Of a stretch of DNA of 43,263 nt, positions 24,244 to 33,500 are shown piece after piece (position 1 is the first letter of the stretch; every line of letters begins with the position of its first letter). The stretch comes from Actinomycetota bacterium (GTDB taxonomy: Bacteria > Actinomycetota > Actinomycetes > Actinomycetales > Kineosporiaceae): positions 1-43,263 of the forward strand of contig JAUPKJ010000309.1 in NCBI GenBank assembly GCA_030837505.1, written 5' to 3'. A program made the translations under genes and the position numbers. Under the pieces are notes generated by a model. It saw only the letters and a program-made list of their open reading frames with translations, ran no database searches and was not told the origin of the DNA.

Positions 24244-26385
24244 ATGCGCTGGTCGAGAACAGTCGTACCTCTCGCCGTGGTGGGACTCACCGTCGGCGGC
24301 TGGGGAGCCAACGCCCTCGCCGACACCCGCAGCACCGCTGAGGTCGGTGCGACCGGTGGGGCCTCGACCCTCGCCACCGCGCTGACCCCGCAGGAAGCCA
24401 TGGCGAACAACGCCCCGGACCACGACACCCCCGCGGACCGTCAGTGGGACGCCGCGGGGCAGGCCGAGGTCCTCCTCACCGGTTCGAGCGCCACGAGCAG
24501 CAGCCCCGGCGTGACTGTCAGCGGCGGCACCGTGACGATCGGCAGAACCGGGACGTACAGGTTCTCCGGGACCTTGAACAATGGCGCGATCGTGGTGAAC
24601 ACCACACAGACGGGGATGGTCCGCCTCGTGCTCGACGGGGTGAGCGTTTCGAACTCCACGAGCGCTCCGCTGCAGATCCTCGCGGCCGAGGAGGCCATGG
24701 TGGTCCTCGCTGACGGCAGCGAGAACCGGCTGTCGGACGCCTCGCAGTACGCCACGGGCGACCAGGCCGACGCCGCCCTGTTCAGCCGGGCCGACCTCAC
24801 CCTCACCGGCGCGGGGTCCCTGACCGTGACCGGCAACGCCTCCGACGCCATCGGGGTCAAGGCCGGTTTGGTGACCGACGCCGCCTCGCTCACGGTGCAC
24901 GCCGCGGACGATGGGATCCGCGCCAAGGAGTACCTCGTCGTCGACGGGGGGACGACCACCGTGGAAGCGACCGGTGACGGCCTGAAGGCCACCGACGACG
25001 GTGACGCCACGCGTGGCTACGTCTCGGTGGCCTCCGGGACCGTTTCGATCACCAGCGGTCAGGACGCCGCGTCAGCTGCCACCGACGTCGTCCTGTCCGG
25101 TGGCACCCTGACCGCGAAAACCGGAGGGGGCAGCGGTCGAAGCCCGGGCGAGACCTCGATCAAGGGCCTCAAGAGTGACGTGAGCGTTGTCGTCGGAGGC
25201 ACTGCGCAGGTGAACGCGAACTGCTCCGACGACGCGATCAACTCCGCGCAGGTGAGCATCACCGGGGGAACCCTGACCCTGGCCACGAACGACGACGGGA
25301 TCCACGCCGACAACACCCTCGACATCGCGCAGGGAACCGTGACGGTCACGACGTCCTTCGAGGCCCTGGAGTCCCTCAAGATCACGGTCTCGGGCGGGAA
25401 AGTCGATGTCGTGTCCCGGGACGACGCGATCAACGCGGTCGAGGACGGGCTGAACGAGTTCGCCGTGGCCCCCAATGCCGGTATCACGGTCTCCGGGGGC
25501 ACGGTCGTGGTCAACTCGACCGTCGACGGACTGGACTCCAACGGGAAAGTGACCGTCAGCGGCGGCACCGTCGTGGTCAACGGCCCGACGGTCGGCAGCC
25601 CGGGGGAGGGCGCCCTGGACGCCAACGGCGCCCTGTCGTTCACCGGTGGGGTCCTGCTCGCCTCCGGGACCTACGCCTCCACGTCCGCGCCCGCCACGAC
25701 CGGGGGCCAGGGCTGGATCTCGGCGAGCCTGAGTTCGACCCTGGCGGCGGGAACGGTCGTCCACCTGGCGAAGACGGACGGCACCAGGCTCGTCTCGCTG
25801 CGCACCAGCAAGAGCATCAAGGCGATCATTTTCTCGTCGGCCCAGGTCACGCAGGGCCAGACCTACGCGGTACGCACCGGGGGCAGCGTCTCGGGCACGG
25901 CCGTCGGCGGCCTGTACGCCGCCGGTGACCTGTCGGGTTCGACACAGCTCATGACGGTGACGGCTGGCAAGCACTCGGGCGGGATGGGTCCGGTCTGGCC
26001 CCCGGCCCCGACGCCCACCCCGACGCCGACTCCCACCCCGACTCCTACCCCGACCCCGACTCCCACCCCGTCCGTTCCTGGGGACAAGTCCTGCACCGCT
26101 GTCCACACGGTCGTCAACACCTGGTCCGGTGGCTTCCAGGGGCAGGTGGCCGTGACTGCGGGGAGCGTTTCGATCAATGGCTGGACAGTCACCTGGACCT
26201 ACACCGACGGCCGTAAGATCACACAGTCCTGGAACGCCTCGCTCACCACGAGCGGTTCGACGGTGAAGGCCCAGAACGTTTCCCACAACGGAGCCCTCGC
26301 CGCCGGGGCCACGACGTCCTTCGGCTTCACGGGGACCCAGACCGGGACCGATGTTCCCCCCTCGCTGAGCTGCACGGCTTCGTGA
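24244..26385 (+). CDS. Secreted carbohydrate-binding protein: Cthe_2159 domain plus CBM2
   Basis: A 713-residue preprotein. The signal peptide is MRWSRTVVPLAVVGLTVGGW ending ANALA. Residues about 60-560 form a repetitive beta-solenoid of the Cthe_2159 (DUF4353) type: many SGGTVTI, VSGGTVVV and AADDGIRAKE/NDDGIHADN turns with paired aspartates. A TPTP linker of about 25 residues follows, and the last 95 residues form a family 2 carbohydrate-binding module: CTAVHTVVNTWSGGFQGQV, SINGWTVTWTY, a buried ITQSWNA strand and a terminal cysteine (LSCTAS). The protein should bind plant or microbial beta-glycans outside the cell; no hydrolase domain is present. It is a single gene closed by a terminator. 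Confidence 0.9.
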   Translation: MRWSRTVVPLAVVGLTVGGWGANALADTRSTAEVGATGGASTLATALTPQEAMANNAPDHDTPADRQWDAAGQAEVLLTGSSATSSSPGVTVSGGTVTIGRTGTYRFSGTLNNGAIVVNTTQTGMVRLVLDGVSVSNSTSAPLQILAAEEAMVVLADGSENRLSDASQYATGDQADAALFSRADLTLTGAGSLTVTGNASDAIGVKAGLVTDAASLTVHAADDGIRAKEYLVVDGGTTTVEATGDGLKATDDGDATRGYVSVASGTVSITSGQDAASAATDVVLSGGTLTAKTGGGSGRSPGETSIKGLKSDVSVVVGGTAQVNANCSDDAINSAQVSITGGTLTLATNDDGIHADNTLDIAQGTVTVTTSFEALESLKITVSGGKVDVVSRDDAINAVEDGLNEFAVAPNAGITVSGGTVVVNSTVDGLDSNGKVTVSGGTVVVNGPTVGSPGEGALDANGALSFTGGVLLASGTYASTSAPATTGGQGWISASLSSTLAAGTVVHLAKTDGTRLVSLRTSKSIKAIIFSSAQVTQGQTYAVRTGGSVSGTAVGGLYAAGDLSGSTQLMTVTAGKHSGGMGPVWPPAPTPTPTPTPTPTPTPTPTPTPSVPGDKSCTAVHTVVNTWSGGFQGQVAVTAGSVSINGWTVTWTYTDGRKITQSWNASLTTSGSTVKAQNVSHNGALAAGATTSFGFTGTQTGTDVPPSLSCTAS
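26006..26075. repeat. Pro-Thr linker repeat
   Basis: Imperfect 6-base repeats (CCGACN, CCCACN) encode an alternating Pro-Thr linker between the beta-solenoid and the CBM2. Confidence 0.85.
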
Positions 26386-26395
26386 CGTCCCCCTT

Positions 26396-26420
26396 CCGCC
26401 CGGGGCCCTGCCCCGGGCGG
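26396..26420. terminator. Terminator between convergent genes
   Basis: A perfect 10-base-pair stem CCGCCCGGGG/CCCCGGGCGG with loop CCCTG, between the carbohydrate-binding protein and the DJ-1/PfpI gene. Confidence 0.8.
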
Positions 26421-26448
26421 GAGACACGGCCCGGACGGCCCGGACGAC

Positions 26449-27033
26449 TCAGACAGGGGGCTCGGGGTCGTACTGCACGGACAAGCGGATCTCCTTGGCC
26501 CGTTCGGGGCTCGCGAGCCGTTTCACCAGATGCAGGGCCATGTCGATCCCCGCGGACACCCCGGCCGAGGTGATGATGTTCCCGTCGTCGACGAAGCGGT
26601 GTTCGTAACGGACGACGACCGTCGGGTCGACCTCGGTCAGCAGGTCCAGGCTCATCCAGTGAGTCGTCGCGGGTCGGCCCAGGAGCAGCCCGGCCGCTGC
26701 GAACACCAGGGCACCGGTGCACACGCTCGTCATCAGTCCTGTCTGTTCCGAACAGGACCGTAGCCACTCCAGGTGCTCGCGGCTCTTCAGGAGGGGCCGG
26801 ATCCCGCTGCCCCCGGGATGGACGAGGACGTCGAGCGGACCGACGTCGTCCTTGCCGTGCTCGACGAGAAATTGCAGCCCCTTGGCACCCCTGATCGGCC
26901 CCGGACGGTCCGCGAAGGCCACGACCTGGGCCTCCTGCGGGTGCCGGTGGGCCCACATGCCGAGGATCTCCCAAGGACCGACGGCGTCCAGCTCTTCCAC
27001 GCCGTCGAACAGTAGGATTCCGATCCGTGTCAT
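26449..27033 (-). CDS. DJ-1/PfpI family protein, isonitrile hydratase-like
   Basis: A 194-residue single-domain class I glutamine amidotransferase-like protein. It opens MTRIGILLFDGVEELDAVGP, with the conserved Glu (EELD), and has the nucleophile elbow SVCTGALVFAAAGLL (Cys near residue 104) and the following GRPATTHWMSLDLL with the His partner. This set is typical of the isonitrile hydratase / DJ-1 subgroup and lacks the AraC-type HTH of GlxA regulators. The enzymatic activity is not certain. The start is the ATG at 27033; no clear ribosome-binding site is seen, so leaderless translation is possible. It is divergent from the ABC exporter operon with 119 bases between. Confidence 0.88.
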   Translation of the reverse strand: MTRIGILLFDGVEELDAVGPWEILGMWAHRHPQEAQVVAFADRPGPIRGAKGLQFLVEHGKDDVGPLDVLVHPGGSGIRPLLKSREHLEWLRSCSEQTGLMTSVCTGALVFAAAGLLLGRPATTHWMSLDLLTEVDPTVVVRYEHRFVDDGNIITSAGVSAGIDMALHLVKRLASPERAKEIRLSVQYDPEPPV

Positions 27034-27074
27034 GTCGGCGATTCTGTCAAAGCGTGAGGCTCTCTGCCTCCCGT

Positions 27075-27107
27075 GTGTTGTTCCGCCGCTCTTAAGTGTT
27101 GTTCCGC
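27075..27107. repeat. Direct repeat GTGTTGTTCCGC in a divergent promoter region
   Basis: GTGTTGTTCCGC occurs exactly at 27075-27086 and 27096-27107 (period 21, two helical turns) between the DJ-1 gene and the ABC operon. The spacing suits a regulator binding one face of the DNA. The regulator is unknown. Confidence 0.55.
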
Positions 27108-27152
27108 TGTAGTGTCGGCGGGCACCCTTTTACCCGACGGGAGCGAGGAACC

Positions 27153-28139
27153 GTGAGCGACGGGCAGCGGTCCGGCGAGGACGATCCGGCGAGGGCGTCC
27201 GAGGGAGCCGTGCTGCTGGTCGAGGGTTTGGTACGTCGTTTCGGCGACCTGACGGCCGTCGACGGCGTCGGTCTGCGGATCGAGGCCGGACAGACGTATG
27301 GCCTGCTCGGCCCCAACGGTGCTGGGAAGACCACGACGATCTCCATGATCGCCGGGTTGCTGCCGGCGGACGCCGGGACGATCAGCGTGCTCGGACGGCC
27401 CATGGGGCCGCGTGAGGTCGAGGTCAAACACCACATCGGACTGGTTCCGCAGGATCTGGCGATCTACCCGGAACTGACAGCCCGCGAGAACCTCGCCTTC
27501 TTCGGCCGTTTGCAGGGGATGCGCGGTCGGCAGCTGATCGAACGCATCGACGAGGTCCTGGACCTGATTGCCCTGTCGGATCGGGCCGACGATGCCACCA
27601 AGGACTACTCCGGGGGTATGAAACGTCGGCTGAACATCGCCGTCGGGCTCATCCACCGCCCGGCCCTGCTCATTCTCGACGAGCCGACCGTGGGGGTCGA
27701 CCCGCAGTCGCGCAACGCGATCCTCCGTTCCGTGGAGGCCCTCTCCGGCGAGGGGATGGCAGTCCTCTACACGACGCACTACATGGAGGAGGCCGCGCGA
27801 CTCTGCGACCGGATCGGGATCATCGACTCGGGCAGGATCCGGGCCGAGGGCACCCGCAGCGAGCTCATCACCCTCATCGGCGGGGTCGACACCATCCGTC
27901 TGACCGGTGCCGGGCCCGTCGAGGAGTCGGCCGAGGCCCTGAGGCTCCTGGAGGCGGTCGACAAGGTCGGGGTCGAGGGGCGTTGTCTGACCCTGACGGT
28001 GCACGACGCCCCCACGACCGTGGCGCAGGTCGTCACGACCGCGGCTCGTACGGGCCTGGCCCTCGACGAGGTCGAGATCGTACGACCCGATCTGGAATCG
28101 GTTTTCCTGCATCTGACGGGCAAAGCCCTGAGGGACTGA
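27153..28139 (+). CDS. ABC-2 type exporter, ATP-binding protein
   Basis: A 328-residue ATPase of the DrrA/CcmA group. Walker A is LLGPNGAGKTTT, the Q-loop LVPQDLAIYPELTA, the signature YSGGMKRRLNIAVGL, Walker B ALLILDEPTVGVDP and the switch histidine in YTTHYMEEA. A C-terminal domain of about 90 residues ends ESVFLHLTGKALRD, as is usual in drug and polyketide exporters. The start is the GTG at 27153 with GAGG four bases upstream. It heads an operon with two permease genes. The exported substrate cannot be told from sequence. Confidence 0.93.
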   Translation: MSDGQRSGEDDPARASEGAVLLVEGLVRRFGDLTAVDGVGLRIEAGQTYGLLGPNGAGKTTTISMIAGLLPADAGTISVLGRPMGPREVEVKHHIGLVPQDLAIYPELTARENLAFFGRLQGMRGRQLIERIDEVLDLIALSDRADDATKDYSGGMKRRLNIAVGLIHRPALLILDEPTVGVDPQSRNAILRSVEALSGEGMAVLYTTHYMEEAARLCDRIGIIDSGRIRAEGTRSELITLIGGVDTIRLTGAGPVEESAEALRLLEAVDKVGVEGRCLTLTVHDAPTTVAQVVTTAARTGLALDEVEIVRPDLESVFLHLTGKALRD

Positions 28140-28193
28140 ACGAGACAGGGACTGAACGAGACAGGGATTGTCGAACAGGGGCTGTCGAACAGG
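28132..28193. repeat. Tandem duplications spanning the ATPase stop codon
   Basis: GGGACTGAACGAGACA is present twice head to tail (28132-28147, 28148-28163); the TGA at 28137-28139 is inside the first copy. Two looser copies of GG(A/C)TGTCGAACAG follow to 28193. Confidence 0.8.
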
Positions 28194-28237
28194 CGGAACC
28201 GAAGGGCGAGGACGATGGCGAGGACGAGGAGGCCGGT

Positions 28238-29422
28238 GTGAGAGCACTGTGGATCATGACCTTCTCCGACCTGCGGCTGAACCTGCGAAACCGTTCGGTT
28301 CTCCTGTTCGCCCTCGTCATCCCCGCTTCCCTGATGACAGTCCTGTCCATCACCTACAACACGGGCGAGGCCACAGGGCTCACCGGCTCGCAGAGCCTGT
28401 CCCCGGTCTCGGTCGCGGCCGCGGTCCCCGAGGGCGACCGCCTCGGCACGACCCTCCTGACGGCCTTGACCCACCTGAACGACCTCGACATCGACGTCGA
28501 GCTGACCTCGGCGGATCGGGCCCGCGCCCTGGCAGGGTCCGGGGAGGCCGACCTCGCCCTCTTCGTTCCGGAGGGCTTCACCGACGCCGTGCGGGCCGGT
28601 CGGGGGCCGACGGTCAGCACCGTGCGGGCCGACGGGACAGGCGCCGAGGTCGAACTGCTGTTGTCGGTGATCGGCGGAACCCTCGAACAGTTCCACGACG
28701 GTGCCCTCGCCGCGAGGGCTGCCACGGCCGGAGGGGTGCCCGCCGCAGAACTCGACCAGGTAGCCCTGCAGGCGGCCCTGCGGGAACCGTCGGTCGCCTT
28801 CCTCGAGGGCCGGACCTCCTCCGAACAGTTGAGTGCCACCGGTGCCCTGGTGGCCGGTCAGGCGGGCCTGTTCCTCTTCTTCACCGTGGGCTTCGGCGTG
28901 CTGGCACTGGTGTCCGAGAGAGAGACGGGGACCTGGACCCGGTTGTGCTCCCTGCCCCTGAGGCCCTGGACGATCGTGGCTTCCAAGGCCCTGGTCAGTT
29001 ACGTCCTGGGGGTGGCTTCGACAGGGGTGTTGCTGACGGTCGGTATTCTGCTGCTCGACGTGGATTTCGGCGCCCCCCTGCCGATCGCGCTGCTCGTCCT
29101 GTGCGCCGTGGCGGCGGGCACATCGCTCATGTTCGTCGTCGCCCGCCTGGCCCGCACCGCGGAGCAGGCGAATCTGTTCCAGACGGCCCTGGCGATGATT
29201 CTCGGTCTGGCCGGGGGAGCATTCTTCCCCCTGAGCGTTTCCGGACCGCTGGACGCGATCCTTGACCTCAACCCGGTCGCGGCCTTCTCCCGCGGCCTGG
29301 GCATCACGTCCGGGGGCGGAGGCCCGACCGACCTGGGCGCCCCCGTGGCGATCCTGTTGGGGTCCGCCGCCGTGACGGCGGCCCTCTCGCTGCTGCTGCC
29401 CGACCGGGGGAGGGCGACATGA
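28238..29422 (+). CDS. ABC-2 type exporter permease 1
   Basis: A 394-residue membrane protein. An N-terminal membrane segment (VLLFALVIPASLMTVLSI) is followed by a roughly 190-residue extracytoplasmic domain, then five C-terminal segments with the ABC-2 permease pattern (VGFGVLALVSERETGTW, then RLCSLPLRPWTIVASKALVSY, then AMILGLAGGAFFPLSVSGPL). The start at GTG 28238 has GGAGG five bases upstream. The gene overlaps the next permease by four bases (ATGA). Together with permease 2 it should form a heterodimeric pore driven by the ATPase at 27153. Confidence 0.88.
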   Translation: MRALWIMTFSDLRLNLRNRSVLLFALVIPASLMTVLSITYNTGEATGLTGSQSLSPVSVAAAVPEGDRLGTTLLTALTHLNDLDIDVELTSADRARALAGSGEADLALFVPEGFTDAVRAGRGPTVSTVRADGTGAEVELLLSVIGGTLEQFHDGALAARAATAGGVPAAELDQVALQAALREPSVAFLEGRTSSEQLSATGALVAGQAGLFLFFTVGFGVLALVSERETGTWTRLCSLPLRPWTIVASKALVSYVLGVASTGVLLTVGILLLDVDFGAPLPIALLVLCAVAAGTSLMFVVARLARTAEQANLFQTALAMILGLAGGAFFPLSVSGPLDAILDLNPVAAFSRGLGITSGGGGPTDLGAPVAILLGSAAVTAALSLLLPDRGRAT

Positions 29423-30579
29423 GACCGGTCCTGGTGATCGCTGGGGTGGAGCTGCGCCGTCTGCAGCGCGACCGTTCGAACTACTTCTTCGTACTGGTGC
29501 TGCCCCTGCTGCTCGTCCTGGTGATCGGGGCGCAGTTCAGCGACGACAGCAACGGTCGGGTCGCCGTCGCCGGCGGGGAGAGCACCCTGCGCGAGAACCT
29601 CGTGCGTGCCCTGCGGGCGGACGACGTGGAGGTGACCGTGGCCTCCCCGCAGACCGTGCGTGAGAAGGTCGCCCGGGGGCGGGCCGACGTCGGGATCATC
29701 GTGTCGCCGCAAGCGGCCCGGGCCTTCGCAACGCAGGGCGACCTGGAGTTCACCCTCATCCCGGGGGTACGTTCGGATTCCCCGGCGTTGCTGCACCGGG
29801 CACGTTCCGTACTGTCCCGCCTGACGGTGCAGTCCGGGCAACTGGCGGCCTTGACGGACCGGGGAATGTCACGGGAAGCTGCGCGCTCGGCCCTGGCAGA
29901 CGCCGCGCAGTCCCTGCGGCGCCCCACCCTGGAGGTCGTCGACGTCGATGAGAGCGCCCAGGAGTTCTCCGGACTGGGCCAGTTCGACGTCGGTGCCCGA
30001 GGCCAGACCCTGTTGTTCGTCTTCGTCACCGCCCTGTCCGGGGCGTCAGCGCTCATCCGGACCCGGCGGCTGGGGGTCCTGTCCCGAACCCTGACCGCGC
30101 CCGTGAGCGCACGGCAGGTTTTCGCGGGACAGGCCCTGGGCCGGTTCGCGGTCGCGACCTTCCAAGCGGTCTACATCGTGCTGCTCACAGCAGTGCTCTT
30201 CGGGGCCGACTGGGGATCGCCCGGTCCTGTCCTGCTCGTCCTGCTCCTGTTCTCGGCGGTGGCGGCCGGAACGAGCCTGCTCATCGGCACCGTGGCAGAC
30301 TCGGACACCGTGGCCTCCGGCCTGGGGATCGGCCTCGGTCTGGTCCTCGCGGCCCTGGGCGGGGGGATGATCCCCCTGGAACTCTTCGGTTCGACCCTGC
30401 GTTCGGTCGCCCACCTCACCCCGCACGCCTGGGCCTACGACGCCCTCGCCCAGATCCGGGGGCACGGCGCGGGCGTGCTCGACGTCCTGCCCGAGCTGGC
30501 GGTCCTGGCGGTGATGGCCCTGGCCCTGCTGTCCCTGGGCACCTGGACCCTGCGTCGCAGCACAGCCAGGGGCCTGTGA
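29419..30579 (+). CDS. ABC-2 type exporter permease 2
   Basis: A 386-residue membrane protein with the same plan as permease 1: a first membrane segment (YFFVLVLPLLLVLVIGAQF), a large external loop (about residues 40-195), then five segments including LFVFVTALSGASALIRTRR, LSRTLTAPVSARQVFAGQAL and LAALGGGMIPLELFG, and the HLTPHAWAYDAL motif typical of the last loop. It overlaps permease 1 by ATGA, so the two are translationally coupled. The stop lies in an 8-base tandem duplication and only 13 bases from the convergent kinase gene. Confidence 0.9.
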   Translation: MRPVLVIAGVELRRLQRDRSNYFFVLVLPLLLVLVIGAQFSDDSNGRVAVAGGESTLRENLVRALRADDVEVTVASPQTVREKVARGRADVGIIVSPQAARAFATQGDLEFTLIPGVRSDSPALLHRARSVLSRLTVQSGQLAALTDRGMSREAARSALADAAQSLRRPTLEVVDVDESAQEFSGLGQFDVGARGQTLLFVFVTALSGASALIRTRRLGVLSRTLTAPVSARQVFAGQALGRFAVATFQAVYIVLLTAVLFGADWGSPGPVLLVLLLFSAVAAGTSLLIGTVADSDTVASGLGIGLGLVLAALGGGMIPLELFGSTLRSVAHLTPHAWAYDALAQIRGHGAGVLDVLPELAVLAVMALALLSLGTWTLRRSTARGL

Positions 30580-30588
30580 CCCTGTGAC
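30573..30588. repeat. 8-base tandem duplication across the permease 2 stop
   Basis: CCTGTGAC occurs twice head to tail, and the TGA stop at 30577-30579 is inside the first copy. Confidence 0.75.
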
Positions 30589-30592
30589 CCCT

Positions 30593-33500
30593 TCAGCCCA
30601 TGGCCAGTTGGTCGCGGCCGGATCGTTTGGCACGGTACAGGTGCGCGTCGGCCTCCTCCACGAGACGCTCGGGAGCGGAATCCTGCGAAGGGAGGAGTGA
30701 AATTCCTCCGATGCTCACGGTGACGACGCCGAACGGCGACTCCTCGTGGGTCTGTTCCAAAGCGCGTACCGCCCGGCGGATCCGGTGGGCCACCACCTGG
30801 GCCGTGGCCGAGCCGACGTCGGGCAGCAGGACGAGGAACTCCTCCCCGCCGTAGCGGGCCACCAGGTCGGACGACCGCACGCAGTCGGCGATCGCCGCGG
30901 CCACCCGCCGCAGGCACTGGTCCCCGGCCGGGTGCCCGTACCGGTCGTTGTAGAACTTGAAATGATCGATGTCGATCATGAGGGCTGCCAGCGGGGCGTG
31001 GGTCGCGACGGCCGAATGCCACAGACTGTGCAGGATCTCCGTGAGTCGACGACGGTTGGCCAGCCCCGTCAGCGGATCGGTGTGGCTCAGCTCCGCGAGC
31101 CGCTCGTTGGCCAGGCCCAGCGCCTGCGTCCGCTCGGCCACCTTGCGTTCCAGCGAGGTGTTGAGCATCGCGTTGTCCAGGGAGACCGCCAATTGGCTCG
31201 CAATGAGTTGCACGCCGTCGAGCCCCTCGTCGCTGAAGGCCGCCCTGGCCAGCCGGTTCTCCAGGATCAGCACGGCCTTGAGAGCGCCCCGGGCGAGCAC
31301 CGGCACGACGAGAACCGAACAGCGTGCGACCCCGGTGAAGTGCGGGTCCCGCGAGAAACGTGTGTCCCGTACGGCGTCCTCCACGAGGAGGGTCTCGTGT
31401 TTGCGCTCGGCATACCGGAACATCGACAGGGGGATCAGACCCTGCCTGGCAGCCTCCTCGATCGGAACGGTCCCGCCCTCCTGCGTGTCCGAGGAGACGA
31501 ACCACTCCCGGGCCTCCTCGCTCCACAGCAGCAACCGCACGCTCGTCGCCCCGGTCAGGACGCTGAGAATCGTGATCACATTCCCGCGCAGGCGATCCAG
31601 GTCGATCTCCGAGATGATCTCCTGGGAGGCCCGAAGGACCCCCACCAGGTCCAACTGCGCGCCGATCCCACCGCTGTGCGAGGTGTCGGCGGACCGGCTC
31701 ACGTGCAGGCTGCCCGCCGTCGCCAGGCGTCCGGCCGACCTGGAACGAGCAGCCAGACCGGGGAACTCCTGCCGCATCAGTTCGACCTTGCCCGAGGCAC
31801 CCCACCGTTCGTAGGAGCGCAACGCCTCCTCCATCAGGAGCAGCCCCGTCCGTTCGAGCCCCGCCTCCCCCTGCAGCAGGCCCGAACGTTCCAGGAGGAA
31901 GGCCCTGTGCCAGGGACGGCGCCGATCCTCCACGGTGCGCAGCGCGGCATCGTAGATCTGCAGGGCCCGCAGGACGTCCCCTGTCGCGCGGGCCCGCTCG
32001 GCCTCGATGAGATTCTGCAGGTGCAGGAAGTTCTCCGGCTCGTCCTGCGCCCGCTCGGTGAGCCACGCCAAATGCTTGTCCAACTCCGCCAGCAGCTGCT
32101 CCCGGTCAACAGGTTCTTCCGGCGGACCGGATTCTTCCTGCTCCGCGGTCCCGGCCGGCACTTCCGAGCCGACAGCCTCCTCGCCGGAAGCCCCCCCGAT
32201 CTGACGCGCCAGGGCGAGCATGTGCACCAGACGGGTGAGGGTCATGAAGTACGAACCCTGGATGAACGGGACCAGGCGGGCGGCGATCGTCGCGTGCCGC
32301 ACGAGGACACCGTCGTCCCCCATGATCGCAGCGGTCAGCGCCCGCAGGGTGTGGAAGGTCGCGAAAGCGATCGGGTTCGTCCGCCGACTGTCCTGAACAC
32401 ACTCCTCCCGGAAAGAACTGTCGTCGAACCCTCCGGGGGTCTCTGCCATCCCCCGCAGCGCTCGCAGCAGTTGGCGATGAGCGGTGAAGGTCAGGGCGGA
32501 CTGGTCGTTGCCGATCTGTTCGCAGAAGGCCAGGGCCGCTTCGATCTCGACCATCACCTCGTCCAGATCGGGGGCGCAGTCGAACAGCCCGGGAATCGAA
32601 CTGGAATAGGTGTGGCTGGCGAAGTACAGGTCCCCGGACTGGACCAGTCCCTCCCTGGCCCGATGGGCGTGGCGGACGCTTTCCTCCACGGGCTCGAACC
32701 AGGCGGAACTGCTCAGGGAATACATGAAACGGGCCTGAGAGGTGTCCGGTTCGTAGCCCCGGGCCTCTCCCACGGCCAGGATCCGCCGCAGGATCCTGTT
32801 GCCCCTGGCGTGATCGGTGAGCACGGAATAGCTGCCCACCGGCCCCAACAGAGCGGGGGACGGTCCGTGTTCGATCCACAGCTTGACGGCCTGGGTGACC
32901 AGCCAGGCCATGGTCCCCTGGTCGACGAAGAATCCTGCCGGGATGATCCGGTTGATCGTCCTGGCAATGATTCGCAACTCCTGGGAGTCGTACTCGGGCC
33001 GTGCCAGGTCGTCCTCAAGCACCGTCTCGTCGATCCACCGTTCGAAGTCGCGTTTGAGCTCTGCGACCGTCGAAAGAAGCTCGGCCGGATCGGACGGCAT
33101 GGTCAGCCCGAGCCGTGCGAGCAGATCCAGGCCGAGATCTATGGCCTCGCTCGGGCGGTCACGGTTGATCAGACTGCTCACCTGGAGCCACAGGGCCTTG
33201 GCGAAATCGAACGGCTCCTCGGTCAGCTGCCGGAGACGTTCGAACACCATGTCGGCCTCCTCCAGGCGGCCGAGGCTGAACAGGGCGGAGTGCCGATCGG
33301 TCGCCAGCGACGTCACGAGGGCGACGGTCGCCGGATCGGCACCGGGCGGCACGATCAGATCCGGCGCCACGACGTCGATGGCCGCAGCGACGTAGCGCTC
33401 GGCCAGCGAGTGGTCGGCCATGGTCCGGGCCTCGGCCGCAGCGAGGCGGAAGAGGTCGGCAGCCGCCTGCCTCTCCGCAGGGTCGGACACCTCGTCGAAG

